Shown: piece by piece, positions 1 through 10,504 of the stretch
Numbering within the stretch: position 1 is the first letter of the stretch
How the letters are laid out: the number at the start of each line of letters is the position of its first letter
Source: Paragonimus westermani
Taxonomy: Eukaryota; Platyhelminthes; Trematoda; Plagiorchiida; Troglotrematidae
Direction: 5' to 3'
DNA: 64,000 nucleotides
Assembly: GCA_008508345.1 (NCBI GenBank)
Contig: QNGE01000104.1
Coordinates: forward strand, 216,623 to 280,622
Notes under the pieces: generated by a model
Told to the model about the DNA's origin: nothing
The model's database searches: none
What the model saw: the letters and a program-made list of their open reading frames with translations, nothing else
Position numbers and translations under genes: made by a program

Positions 1-3000
1 AAACGATTTGTCCATTCCGTGGTTGTGTTGGTCCTGGTAATTGCCGGTTTAGGAGACGGTTCCGAATTTAGTTCTTCCTCTTGTCCATTAGATTCGGTAG
101 ATTCGGTTGGTTGGTATAATGAACTTAACTCAGATGACCATCCTGAATCTTGTCCGGTTGGTTTGCTCACTGAGAGACGATCTCCGCCATCATTTGTCCC
201 ACTGCCAGTGCGACCGAAAAATATTATGTCGGGTCCAACCGATTTGAACGGCCTCATGGTTGGCGAGGATGCCACGAATTCGATGTCCGCTGAGGATGTA
301 CTCGGTGTAATTGTGCTTGCAAAGGATAGTCTGTGCATGCACTGCGTGTTCGGATTGCACATACAATCCCAAGTCGAGGAATATGAAGAACGTTGCTCCT
401 CAGAAGGGAATTGTAGGGTCTCTGAATGACGACAATCCGGATCGTATACAGGACCGTAGATACCTGTAGGCGGAACCACGAACGACAAGTGATCATCGTT
501 GACAAAACGGTCCATGTGGGAGCTATCTTCATGAGTTGATGTGGTGGACTTGCCAGTTGATACCTTACTTAGTATGTGGTTGGTGTGCTGAGAAATATCC
601 GGGTCAGGACCAGGATCAGCGGAAGAAGCGGTACAACTACAAAGTGGAAAGAAAAGATTGATAGATGAGCTTAATGTGAACGGGAAAAAATACGAAGCAA
701 AATTCATTTTTCAGTCTATGCACACCATGCTCAAATATAGTGGTCCCCGACTGAGTGACACATACCGTCATCTTTCCTGAGCATATGGTCGGTCAGGACA
801 ATTCTAAGCCAACCGCTCTTTGTCTACGATTCGCCCAATCGATTTTCCCACTTGGGGGACAGGGTGTATGTTTGCCCATATGGTTCAGACAAGTGCTCAA
901 TCGGCCAGACCAGCTGCTCACCATCAAAGCGTGGACGGCCGTCACCCACATGCCCGTATAAGTTGCCATCATCCTAGCTATGACCCCTATACGGTCCACG
1001 TGGGGTGTCTCTCGTGTCCACTGCTACGCTGGCGGAAAGACCCCACTTCATACAATCAGGTCACGTGCAGTCTCGTCGTCTATGCTGCCACCCTACCCCT
1101 CTCCCCTAACAGCTGTCCCGACACCTGGAGTTAGTGTGATCTGCACATGGGCATACACACACATTCACGCGCCTGCACAGTTAGGAAGGCGACGCACGTG
1201 CATTGCGATTCGAAAGGCCTCGTGTGCTCACAGGCAGAGCGAACAGGAATGTGAGCTTCACGTTCGCGGACTACCACCCTATCCACATAGGCAGGACAGT
1301 TTGATTCCACTGTAACAGCAACCAGGTTTTCAATTTATATAGCGGAGTTACACACTGGGATTGCGTCAAACAACTAGCCCGCATGAACATTCTGTATCGC
1401 CTGCTTAGGCCCAGGTCACACGAATAATAGTGATCAAAAGTACAAGTGTAATCGGCAGTGGGAGGCCACAAACACGACCGTTAATTGTGTTATGTCCTGA
1501 TGGACTACTGGAAGAGAAAGGTGCATAGTAATTCATACTGTGCTTACCCCCTTCGAACCTGTGCAGCTACACAGTCTATACTTGCTTACATATCGCAAAA
1601 TCGCCGGTTATTTGAACGGCTCCTGGTTAAACTAAGCATGTATGAGAGTATTCATCCAACGTTTAGCCCAGCATGTTAGATAACAACAAAAACCATGTAG
1701 CCTAAAGATTGAAACTCAGCAATGTCATCAAATTCGTGACACAGTTAGTCGTACCAACTGAATGAACACGCTAGACACCACTTTAGCTCGATATATTCAT
1801 ATCTGACAGTTGATGTTAGTGGCAGTATAATTTAAACAATGTTCTTCTTGCTTGAAAGAAGTTTGACAGTTCGCTGTTAAAATGAAATGTAATTTTTGTC
1901 AGATAATTAGTTGGCCCACTGATCTTTATTGCACCTCACTTTCAGTACAATTAGCTAGATACTAGAAGTTCGCTGTCTAAGCAAACACACAAGAGGTACT
2001 TAGAAAATTGAAGACTAACGCCAAGTATAATGAATTTAGATGAGGGACATTACGAGAGCCATCACATCTGACCAGCCACAGCCATTTAGTGCTGCTTATT
2101 TGTCGACTCAAACAATTGCACACCCAATGATGCAATGCACATGCAAGTGACCTTAAACTGCCTTCAGGTTAACACGGGGGTTCCAAGAAGCGTGGTTCCA
2201 CAAATGATAATGAAGACACTCAGATATTTTAATGTAGGCGTGTAACATAAAGTTACAGGCACGTTGACCCTATTTAAACACACACACACACGGTGAACAG
2301 TACCGGTTCCCGGATTAGCTTGCCACAATGTCCAGTGACATAAGACAACTGTATACGAAAGTCACCACAAGTGGTTTGCGCTGCATCACTAACAGTTCCA
2401 CTGGTAACTACCGTATCCAATGGAAACCGGAAGTGGTGTGACGAGAGACATAAGTGGAAACCTTTGCGATCCAGCCAGCCAGTAATTGGTGGCCTGATGG
2501 TAAGGTGGTGTGAGAGTGAAACTACTATATCGCTGGTAAGTTCAAAACTAGAAAGACATTGAAAAATATTAGGCTAGCTTCGGTATAGAAGTACATATTA
2601 ATCGATCTTGAACAAGATGAAAACAAAACCTTTGTGATGCAACGCACTAGCAGAGCTGAAGAACATGTCACAGGCCACCATGAGCTACATTATACATGCA
2701 TATATATATATTATATATATGTATATATACATACATATATATGTATAAAAGCTGGAGACTCTTCGAATATGAAAGTACTGTTATTACAGTTCAAAAAGTG
2801 TAACTAATGTAAAAGTATGACCAAAAAGTGTAAACCACAATATGACACATCTGTTCGGACTGTGCTCCTGAAGCAAAACTTACGACTTTGTGGACTGCGA
2901 CAGCATGACTGACTTTCTTCTGAAATCCCGAAATACTATTTTACAGCGATGGTTGTTCGGTGCAACCGTCCGGTCTGTCAGATCTATCACATTTACAGGG

Positions 3001-3383
3001 CTTTTCGAAGGATCGATTCGTGAAACCAGTGGAGATCTTTCTCGTTCTAAATTTGTAGAGGATCGTCGGCGCCTCCAACTGCTCAACATAGACATTCTTC
3101 TTTTCGGTTCTGTGGGTTCGTGGGTTTTACATGCCGGTCGCACACTAAACCTCTTGAAAAATGTCTGTCCGGTTTGCGACTTTTTCTCTGGTAATGAAGG
3201 TTCCGACTCGTCTGAGCGAGCGCAGCACCTGACGATGGTCGATGTCTGTGGCATGGGTGGTACTACGGGGAGTTTACCAATGGTTTGTGTAATCGCATGT
3301 CGGCGTAATTTAAAAATCCCGGGTCGTGGATTAATCAGTGGTGTAAGCCGGGGTAAATCGACAGAACGTGCACGGTCACACAT
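1..3383 (-). CDS. Two-exon 5' part of a gene for a long disordered Ser/Arg-rich protein (partial)
   Basis: Exon 1 runs from an ATG at 3383 down to 2884 and ends exactly at a GTAAGT donor; the apparent stop just beyond is formed by that donor. Exon 2 starts at 636 after a pyrimidine-rich acceptor (TTTTCTTTCCACTTTGTAG) and stays open to the left edge. Exon 1 leaves two bases and exon 2 supplies one, so the frame joins. The readable protein is at least 378 residues: a basic N-terminal part (for example SSWRRRRSSTNLERERS), then acidic and Ser/Thr-rich stretches with no membrane segment, signal peptide or domain I recognise. Its composition suggests a cytoplasmic or nuclear disordered region ahead of domains beyond the window. 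No in-frame ATG lies between the upstream in-frame stop at 3486-3488 and 3383. A fair acceptor (TGTTTGTTTCCCAG, exon start 3390) leaves open that an upstream exon exists. Function unknown. Confidence 0.7.
637..2883 (-). other. Intron of the 1-3383 gene, with an unidentified GC-rich stretch
   Basis: This 2.2-kb interval separates the two exons. Positions 750-1320 are clearly richer in GC than the rest and open over long runs in two plus frames with few stops, but the translation matches nothing I know. It may be a fragment of a mobile element. A short CA run lies near 2278-2292. I see nothing definite in 1330-2270. Confidence 0.55.
2695..2747. repeat. AT-rich microsatellite forming a palindrome
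   Basis: A run of about 50 bases made only of TA, CA and TG steps (TATATAT, GTATATATAC, ATACATATAT) is nearly self-complementary. It lies in the intron, 135 bases downstream of the exon 1 donor of the minus-strand gene. Confidence 0.85.
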
Positions 3384-3489
3384 GGGCAGTCTGGGAAACA
3401 AACAGCAGGGCCACGCGGCAGACAGTCTACACGCCCAAATGTTCAGGCATATACAGGGTTTGCAGTCTATAATGTGGTTTCTGATTCAA

Positions 3490-3610
3490 ATTTTAGCCAA
3501 TCAGAAAAGAGCGTTCACACGAGCACTATTTCGGCCAATCAGGTTTCTGTAAAATCAGTTCTGATGGCACGCGCCTGCTTTGTAAAATCCACGGGCCACC
3601 CAATCCAGAT
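3490..3610 (-). promoter_or_regulatory. Cluster of CCAAT boxes upstream of the 3383 start
   Basis: Two near-identical elements, AGCCAATCAG at 3495-3504 and GGCCAATCAG at 3533-3542, lie 38 bases apart; a third CCAAT is at 3600-3604. They sit 110-220 bases upstream of the proposed minus-strand start codon. CCAAT boxes bind NF-Y in animals and work in either orientation, so the cluster could also serve a plus-strand transcript. The promoter role is inferred from position. Confidence 0.4.
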
Positions 3611-4269
3611 CATCGTAACAGCTTTCACAGAATTGATAGTCCGCCTTATAAGTAGTGTATACTGCCGTAAAAAATTCCAGGTAGACCGTAAAAATGTTTC
3701 GCGCGTTCCAATTTCCGGCAAATCACCCACAAATTGCTGTGGTAACGTATCACAATGAAATTCAGCAGTGGTTTACTCATGCATAAATAGCAGACATTTT
3801 CTGGAGATTATGAATTAAATAGTTTGGCCTAGTGTAACGTGTAGAGTCCGACGCTAAAATGAGCAAACACTGGACATTTGGTTGAAAGCTAGAACTGTCA
3901 ATTGAAACTTTTGTTAGTCACCAACATTATGTTCGTTCTGCTGGCGTGGAAGGTAGAAGCTATTTTTGTTGCCATAAATCGCCTACGGAATGCTGTTGTT
4001 ATTGCACCAGGTTTCGGAAGGTTTCAGTCACTGTCACAGACACTAAGTTGCAATTGTTAGCTGCAGATGATCCACTGAAGAACTGGGTTTTCCTGGGAAT
4101 AACTCAGGTTTTCTAACGGATAAATTTCACACTGCTCGGGTAGACTTGCCAAGGCCCCTCAGGTTAGTGCTTGTGTTTCCATTGTACGTGTCATTCGGTG
4201 GTGCCTTCTTGCTAGTCGACTCTGTAGCTACCACTTACGAGGTTATCTGTGTTTCCTATGTTCCTCGTT
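3611..4269. other. Spacer without a recognised gene
   Basis: Between the CCAAT cluster and the first LINE. A TATA-like CTTATAAG lies near 3645. The part from about 3840 on may be the 5' untranslated region of the LINE that follows, since its ORF1-like reading starts at 4289, but I see no boundary or target-site duplication. Confidence 0.4.
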
Positions 4270-4288
4270 TGTCTTCTCTTGCCTGATT

Positions 4289-5570
4289 ATGGTGAATAAA
4301 ACAAGAAACACCAAAAAACCTTCACCGTTCTGCTGCCTACAGCGTTGTGATGATCATGTCACCAGTTCATCCAGAGACACGCAGTGTGATCATAAGCACG
4401 TTTGTACCGCAAGCACTGCTCAGGCCTACAGCCCGATTAATATCGCCTCCGTTCGAACGCGGGTACTATGCCGTTCTGCTGCGCTGACTGTTGCACCATA
4501 ACTTCATACGATAAGATTAATTGTGGCGTTATTCTTGGACAAGTCTCCCTCAAGTTGAGTGAGTCCGACCGAATGGCAGTTCGGTTTCCGGCGACTGAGT
4601 GCAGGATCAATAGTTTGGTACACGTTGACCCAAACAATTCCACCGATGCGCGTTCTGGTACCTCACTTATTGGTCAATCCATTTCGGAGTGAGAGTATGA
4701 CACCATGGCACTTAACCCTTCGTCCCAGATATAGATGTCCTGTAGTCTGCGATCACTTCGCCAGATACTACAACTGAAGTTAGTTCACACTTTGTGTTAA
4801 GCGATGTTGCTGCCCATGATACCGTCACTAGTACAACAAGGCATTTTGACGGTATTGACAGTCGGTGATGGCAAACTGATCAACTCTGCAAACAGCAAGC
4901 ATCCGTCATTAGTCATTGAAAAGGAACCTTCGGAAACTTCAGCTCGAGAGGTCAGTGAGAGAAAACGAAAAGGGAAGTCCAAGAGAGTTACACCGGACGA
5001 ATCCGATGATTTCGCGCGCACTCTACCGTTGTTGGAGGTCGTCATAGTATCCCCACAAACACTCGAAAGAGTGTATGTCAGGTGCACCTTGTCTGCTGTC
5101 AACGGGGATGTCTACAGAGCACTGTGACGTGATGTGTACGAAAACCTGCGCCTTAAGTACAACACGCTGGGGCTGTTTCGCGGATTCCAGTCTCGTCTTT
5201 CGAAATGCAAAGGAATCTATAGAGAAACGTTCCGAGAATCGTATGATGGCCCTGTTCAAATGTTTCGAGGTTTATGTAACAAAAGCTTTCCCCACATGGT
5301 TTCCAGGCATCACAGTTCACAAGCTTACGCACCTAGGCAATATTCCGGAAGGCCATCCAGCTCCACTACTCAGGCTATTTAGGAATATAAAGCCATCGTG
5401 CGTTTCGCGTTCAAACTCAAGAGATCTGGGGTAAACGTTTATAAAGATCTGCCTCCTGCCGGCCGACTCAAATGAAATGAGGCTCTTAAGGACCTAGAGG
5501 AATGACGCACGGGAGGTGATCGTGGACTAAGGCTTGCGGGTTTCGGGTGGTTCGCCGATAATCCTCTTCC
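4289..5570 (+). pseudogene. LINE ORF1 remnant
   Basis: A basic, Ser/Thr-rich start (MVNKTRNTKKPSPF) opens the region. The best piece is at 5390-5560, reading FKLKRSGVNVYKDLPPAG and then, past two in-frame stops, NEALKDLEE and GLRLAGF. This looks like the conserved C-terminal part of CR1-type ORF1 nucleic-acid-binding proteins. ORF1 proteins of this group bind the LINE RNA in the cytoplasm. Open pieces at 4804-5127 and 5075-5434 are in different frames, so frameshifts are present. Beyond the C-terminal block the identity rests on position in the element. Confidence 0.6.
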
Positions 5571-5639
5571 GCCCTCTTAAATCCGGTGTTGCTGGCTCAT
5601 GATCTCGGAATCGTGGTTCAAACACTCTTCGGGTAATTC

Positions 5640-6240
5640 ACAACGAGGTGCATTGTCTGAGGAGCAAGATGCATGACGTACAAGCTCCATTTAATGACCG
5701 GCAACCGGAAATCCTTACCTTCACCGAAACCTAGCTATCACCAGGCATACACCATAACCAGCTGCCTCTTACAACGTGATCGGACACCTCAGCCACCAGG
5801 AGTTGATGCTGCGTCGTACACCGAAAAAGATCATGAGGGTAATGAGGACATATTCGTTCCCGATGGAACTATCGAAGCCTTAGATCTGTGCATGAGCATG
5901 CGTCCGGGAGGGCTGCTAACAATGATCACTGTTTACGAAAGTCCCACTTCTACTTCGTTCAATGTTTTGCAGTTCATGCTTGGATAGATCAATCGGATGT
6001 CTGACCTCAGGGGACTTCAAAGTGCCAGAAGTATGTTGACAGTCCTCCTTCCGCCCAGCTGCAACAGGAAGCTTTGCAAAGTGATTTATATCTTACTCCT
6101 CGAAGTTTACAGGGTAGCCCAAGGTGCTTACAAGGTGTTTATCAGAGCTGCCAGATTGTAATGTGAAAGAGAGACAGCTGACAGTGATTCCGCTAACCAG
6201 AAGAGTATCTTCGGGTACATGAACGGTCGTGGCAAGGGGC
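5640..6240 (+). pseudogene. LINE endonuclease remnant
   Basis: An open stretch of 104 codons at 5673-5987 reads CLLQRDRTPQPPGVDAA, then EDIFVPDGTIEAL and LLTMITVYESPTSTSF. In CR1/Jockey elements the endonuclease has RRDR followed by a glycine-rich GGGVAVY-like strand, then a V.YRPP-like strand; the decayed forms here keep that order and spacing. After about 5990 the frame is lost, although MSDLRGL and PSCNRKLC-like pieces continue. The intact enzyme would nick target DNA to prime reverse transcription; this copy cannot be functional. Confidence 0.65.
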
Positions 6241-6589
6241 AGATTACTTTGGTTCCTTTGCTCGCGGATCAGCCCAAATGTTATGTTCACTCTGATTTCG
6301 ATAAGACGTGCTCATTGGAGGACCAATATTGTAACGCTTTCGTACTGTAACATCTCGTTCCGTCCAGGAAACTAGAAACATTAATCGAAAAGCACCTCTT
6401 CTTAGGGAATGTAGAGATATCTGAGGCCAAAACTCTCTGGTTACTAAGAGAGCCGAACACAAAAAACTGCTTGACCAAATGGACATGAACTAGAACTACT
6501 CTGTGAAATTGCGGGTTTTATACGCAGTCCACTTATCTTGGTCCCCCGGAAGTCCATTGAAAACGGGTCCTTCCCGTAGGGTGGCGTGG

Positions 6590-7700
6590 GGCGATGGTTT
6601 ATCCCATATTTAAGAAGGGGGAGAGAACGATACCTGCTAAATATCGGCCTGTCAGTCTGACAGGAGTCGTGATAAAACTCCTCATGACTCCAGTAAAAGA
6701 AGTTGAAATGCATCTGACTCGTTTTGGACTCCTTAATCCATTGCAACATGGTCTCGGATATCGAATCTTTTTACTACAAAGGAGAACTGGAAGGAAGCAG
6801 TGGATTAGGATATGCTGTAGATTTAGCTTTCATTAGCTTTAGCAAGGATTTTGAAAAGGCACCTCATTAGATGTCTGAAACTACACTCCTTTTATTGAGC
6901 GGGATGGTCCTGCGGTGGATATCTGCGTTTCTGCCAGACAGCGAGCAGTGATTCAGTGTATGAACTAGCACACACACCCGGTATGCTATGGTGTGCTGAG
7001 TGTCACAGGGTTTGGTTTGGGGGCCTTTACTCTTCACGTTTTACGTTAGTGAAACTTCGAACCTCCTAGGCTTGCCTTCACTGATGCTTGCAGATGACAT
7101 CAAGATGTGGCAGGATGTGGATAATTCAGGAGATTCGGAGGCCATGCAGTAGGCCCTGGACCAACTTTTGTTGTGGTCAGTAAAGTGGCTGCTACCCGTG
7201 AACGGTGAAAACGCATAGCATTGCGTACTGGTTCTGCTGCTATTGCCACACCCACGTACGCACCAGGAGAAATGGAGCTGCATTTTGTGAATCAACAGGT
7301 GGACCTTAGTTTCATTATCTCCGGAGAGTCCAAAGCTGGAAGTCACTAACAGGGGGCTGCCAGCAGAGGTTTCCTGGTGTTGTGAATGGTTTGTCTAGCC
7401 TTCGGAGTGCTGACAGAGAATACGTTATTTAAGCTCTTTACTGAGTTTGCGAGACCTCACCTCAAACACTGAGTCCAGGTAAACTCGCCATGTTTAATAT
7501 ATGGTAATATAGCACTGGGGGGGGGTCATGCGTATGGGTACTCGCCCTGTGCAAGGTGTGAAAGGCCGGTCACATTCAAACAAACTTGAGAGAGTGAGTG
7601 TGTTATAGAACACTTCAGTACTCTTCCAGAGAATGTAGCGCTTGCGCAATCAGCTGGAGATTTCGAGCTTATGCTTGATGCTATAAAATTGTAGTTCACT
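6590..7700 (+). pseudogene. LINE reverse transcriptase remnant
   Basis: The reading begins at about 6594 with VYPIFKKGERTIPAKYRPVS, the fingers motif of CR1/Jockey reverse transcriptases. It continues through DFEKAPH-like sequence near 6850. At 7083-7200 it reads LMLADDIKMWQDVDNSGDSE, the catalytic strand; the usual FADD appears as LADD, so the two aspartates survive. Further on come LLLWSVKWLLPVN, FGVLTENTLFKLFTEFARPH (about 7400-7470) and LPENVALAQSAGDFELML near 7640. Several in-frame stops and at least three frame changes separate these blocks. The order matches full-length relatives end to end. Confidence 0.9.
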
Positions 7701-8045
7701 ATTTTTTTTCGCACGCCTAGTACTTCTTACCTCTTACACCAAATTACATAAGTATTGTTTACAATCTGTCTCCTTGTATGCTTTTATTGATGGTTCTTGC
7801 CAATAACTCTTGATGCATCCAACCTCACACACTGTTCCCTTCATATTAGTTCGTTCATTTTTATCACGTGTCTACTACAATGGGGATTGTTGTATCGGTC
7901 GCGTGGACGTTAATGGTTGACTCGTAGTTAGATTTATAAATACAAGTCCACTTAGTTCGGTTTTACTTATAATGCCTTTAAGAGCATAATGACATTGGAG
8001 GACCGCTTCCCCCACACCACTAGTGGGGTTATCTCAATAAACGCC

Positions 8046-9380
8046 ATACGTGGTTTGGTTACAAGAGGTTGACAGTAGGCGTCTCTTGGTTGAACGTCAT
8101 TCACTTTATCCATACAGACCCATGGTTTGAACGAACACGTTCATCTTATGTACATTGAAACTGTACCGGTCACCCTGTCCTCCAACGGACATTGTCTGAT
8201 GTTATCCGGTGTCTGATTGCGCACGATGGGCTCAGTATGACTTAACTAACTGGCACAGGGCTGTTTCTCATTCGCTTCCAGCCTGCAGTGGTAGTGTGAT
8301 CAACAGGTGGCTACTGTTGATAAAAGCGTGTTGTTTGTCAGTCGCGTTGATCATGCACCTCATAATGAGACAGTGGCCGATAAATCATAACACCGCTAGA
8401 AAGCAACAACACGTACACGTCCGTTCATTTATCGAACACGACTAGGAGATACAGAGTATTCGAGCGAGAGGGGTCGGGTAAACTGACGTCTATCTATGGA
8501 TCGGGGTAAGATCGCAAAGATCAAGTCGAATAGCCATAATTCTACCTTACACAGCAAGCAATGCAAGATTATCTCGTGATTCATCCGGTAACACATACTA
8601 GTGACAAATCCATGTGCTCATAAATGAAGGGGACATTTAACATGACAGGAGATATAAGGTTAGATTGTGCAGGTTCTAACATGCGTGTTCTAACATGGAT
8701 TCACCGACCGTTACAGGTTAGTCACTGCAAATCAAATTTCTGCTGACCCTTTCTAGACCTTAACCATTGGTAGCAAATTTGTAGGTTATGGTTCCATTAA
8801 GCTTGACTCTAAAGCACACACCCAGCGGCGAAAGCCAACAGGAACTACAGTCCACGAACGATGTAGGGGTTAATTTTGCTACGAATCACATCAGCCGAAT
8901 AGCTCAGCTGGACATGAGTACCACTCTGTAGACAGCAAACAAATCGTTTAGTGCAAACTAACTTCAGGTCATATACTTTCTATTCATTCATAAATACAAC
9001 ACAAATACTGTTGAATTGTGAGTAGCGTTCAACCCACGCAGTATGTCCGTTCCAGTTACGCTCATTTATTGATATATAATACGAGCATGTAGCCCGTCTA
9101 ACAACTGCTTGCATTCTCGTCTTTCAGATCTACAAACCTCTCTCGGATGCAGCCACTGAAACGATAGAGTAACCGTGTAAACTTGTATCAATCACAAATG
9201 TATAGGATACAGTGAAAAAGTGGAAGATTATGGTTAACGTAAGTTGAACATCATCCTAGCAGAGTGCCTCTTTTCGAAAGGAGCTGATTCAGAAGTGTTA
9301 CAGGAATGCAAAACCACAGTTAATTATAGATGAAAACTGACTTATATTGAATATAACTTTCGTATTTTGTGTCCAGATAT
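8046..9380. other. No gene recognised
   Basis: The 78-codon open stretch at 8209-8445 has no splice support and no family resemblance. A tRNA-like A-box string (TAGCTCAGCTGG) occurs at 8898-8909 without a matching B box nearby. A GTAAGT near 9239 follows no convincing exon. Confidence 0.4.
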
Positions 9381-9382
9381 GC

Positions 9383-9440
9383 AAGTAAGTGAGTGAGTGA
9401 GTGAGTGAGTGAGGGAGGGAGGGAGGGAGGGAGGGGGTGA
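9383..9440 (+). repeat. Compound microsatellite (GTGA)n then (GGGA)n
   Basis: About seven GTGA units change directly into about six GGGA units, ending in GGGGGTGAGTCAG. The switch from one unit to the other is sharp. Confidence 0.9.
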
Positions 9441-9559
9441 GTCAGTAAGCAATTAAGTGGACAATTGAAATCAAGTAAGCGAAATCCTGGTGTTCAAAAG
9501 CGGAGAATTCAGGACGTTATCCATGTAAGTCTTTCGCGATGTAACGTCGATTTTAGACA

Positions 9560-9830
9560 TTGAGAAGATTTGGCGTTGAATCGGACAGTCTGAAGAAATA
9601 TGGTCCGGAAGGGTGTCTGCAAGTTCAGCCAGCAGCTATCGCGCTGCTGTGGAAGGAAGCATGCGATACGCAAAAAAGCATCGGAGTCACAGGTCGTGGT
9701 GATATGACTATATGGCATTGTGATGTGTGTGGCCGCCAATGTGCTGGCCGTTTATAATTAGCAGGTCATCTACGTATTCCTAGTACACCGTCGGCCAAGA
9801 CACAACCAGTATGCTAGGGCCAAGTAGATT
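9560..9830 (+). pseudogene. Possible LINE 3' remnant with a C2H2-like finger
   Basis: The plus frame from 9560 reads 65 codons and ends in IWHCDVCGRQCAGRL; after one stop it continues LAGHLRIPSTPSAK. The pattern CxxC, then GL/RL, then GHLR resembles the degenerate zinc finger found at the C-terminus of several flatworm non-LTR retrotransposons and pseudogene copies of them. The second histidine is missing and a stop breaks the finger. No reverse transcriptase motif was found directly upstream. It could instead be a fragment of a zinc-finger gene. Confidence 0.35.
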
Positions 9831-10504
9831 ATGTCCGTTATATTCATTTTTTCTCTTGATCACAATAACCAACGACTACCGTCGTTTGAATCTCATCCGC
9901 TCCCCTCCTCAGAAGTCTAGATGTCTGTGGCCTTCTACTTTGCCTGTTCTATAGCATTGTTGGTGTATTGTATGGTGAATGATCTGTTTGTTTTCCTTCA
10001 GCCAAACCTTGCATTTCGATTTTTCTCCATATCCCATCTACAGTGCACTGACATGCACTTCTACAATGGAACGTTTCTTCAGTTATATTTCCACTATTTT
10101 TCTTTCCCGTGTAGATCTTATCATTACAATCTCTCTCTGCTCAGCTCTCGAGATATAGGGGTTTAGGTTTCGAGCTAGTCTGTCAGATGGCTAATCAGCA
10201 TTGGTTGGCTGGACACAAAGGCCTCTCACACACACTTCATGACCTTATTCCTTTAGGTTTACAGCGGATCCGTGGTGTGTGAGTGGAACCGCAGCTGGCT
10301 TGCGCCGCACCAGCTGCGGTGATGGGTAAGAGCAGGCGTTTTTTGGCTTCGGTCACTGGGACAGGCTAATCCGAAGCGGATGCCACCAACCGAGTATGTC
10401 AATAGGTAAGTAAGCAACCAACTGACGTGATAAACTCTCCGCGGTGCTGTGAACTTTTCTAGCTTCCCACATATGCATCCAGGTGACCACAGCTCCACTA
10501 CACT
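9831..10504. other. Spacer with an unidentified GC-rich fragment
   Basis: Positions 10259-10500 are GC-rich and open for 79 codons on the minus strand (with VGGIRFGLACPSDRSQ), the sort of island expected from a repeat fragment. I cannot name it. 9831-10258 shows nothing definite. Confidence 0.35.

Larger units (their letters stand above)
4270..8045 (+). mobile_element. Nearly complete but inactive CR1/Jockey-type LINE
   Basis: A 3.8-kb block contains, in order, remnants of an ORF1, an apurinic-type endonuclease, a reverse transcriptase and its C-terminal region, then a 3' tail ending with AATAAA at 8036-8041. Each part is readable only by accepting many frameshifts and stop codons, so the copy cannot move by itself. 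The reading resembles the CR1/Jockey non-LTR group (like SR1 of schistosomes) rather than RTE. No clear poly(A) tail or target-site duplication is visible; the 5' limit is a guess. Confidence 0.8.

Noticed and set aside
19..429. 136-codon open frame on the plus strand at the left edge
   Set aside because: It is antisense to the second exon of the 1-3383 gene, which is open much longer and has an acceptor at its start.
2890..3552. 220-codon open frame on the plus strand, the longest complete one in the window
   Set aside because: It overlaps the minus-strand first exon, whose donor, in-phase partner and upstream CCAAT cluster give better support; the plus frame has no splice or promoter evidence of its own.
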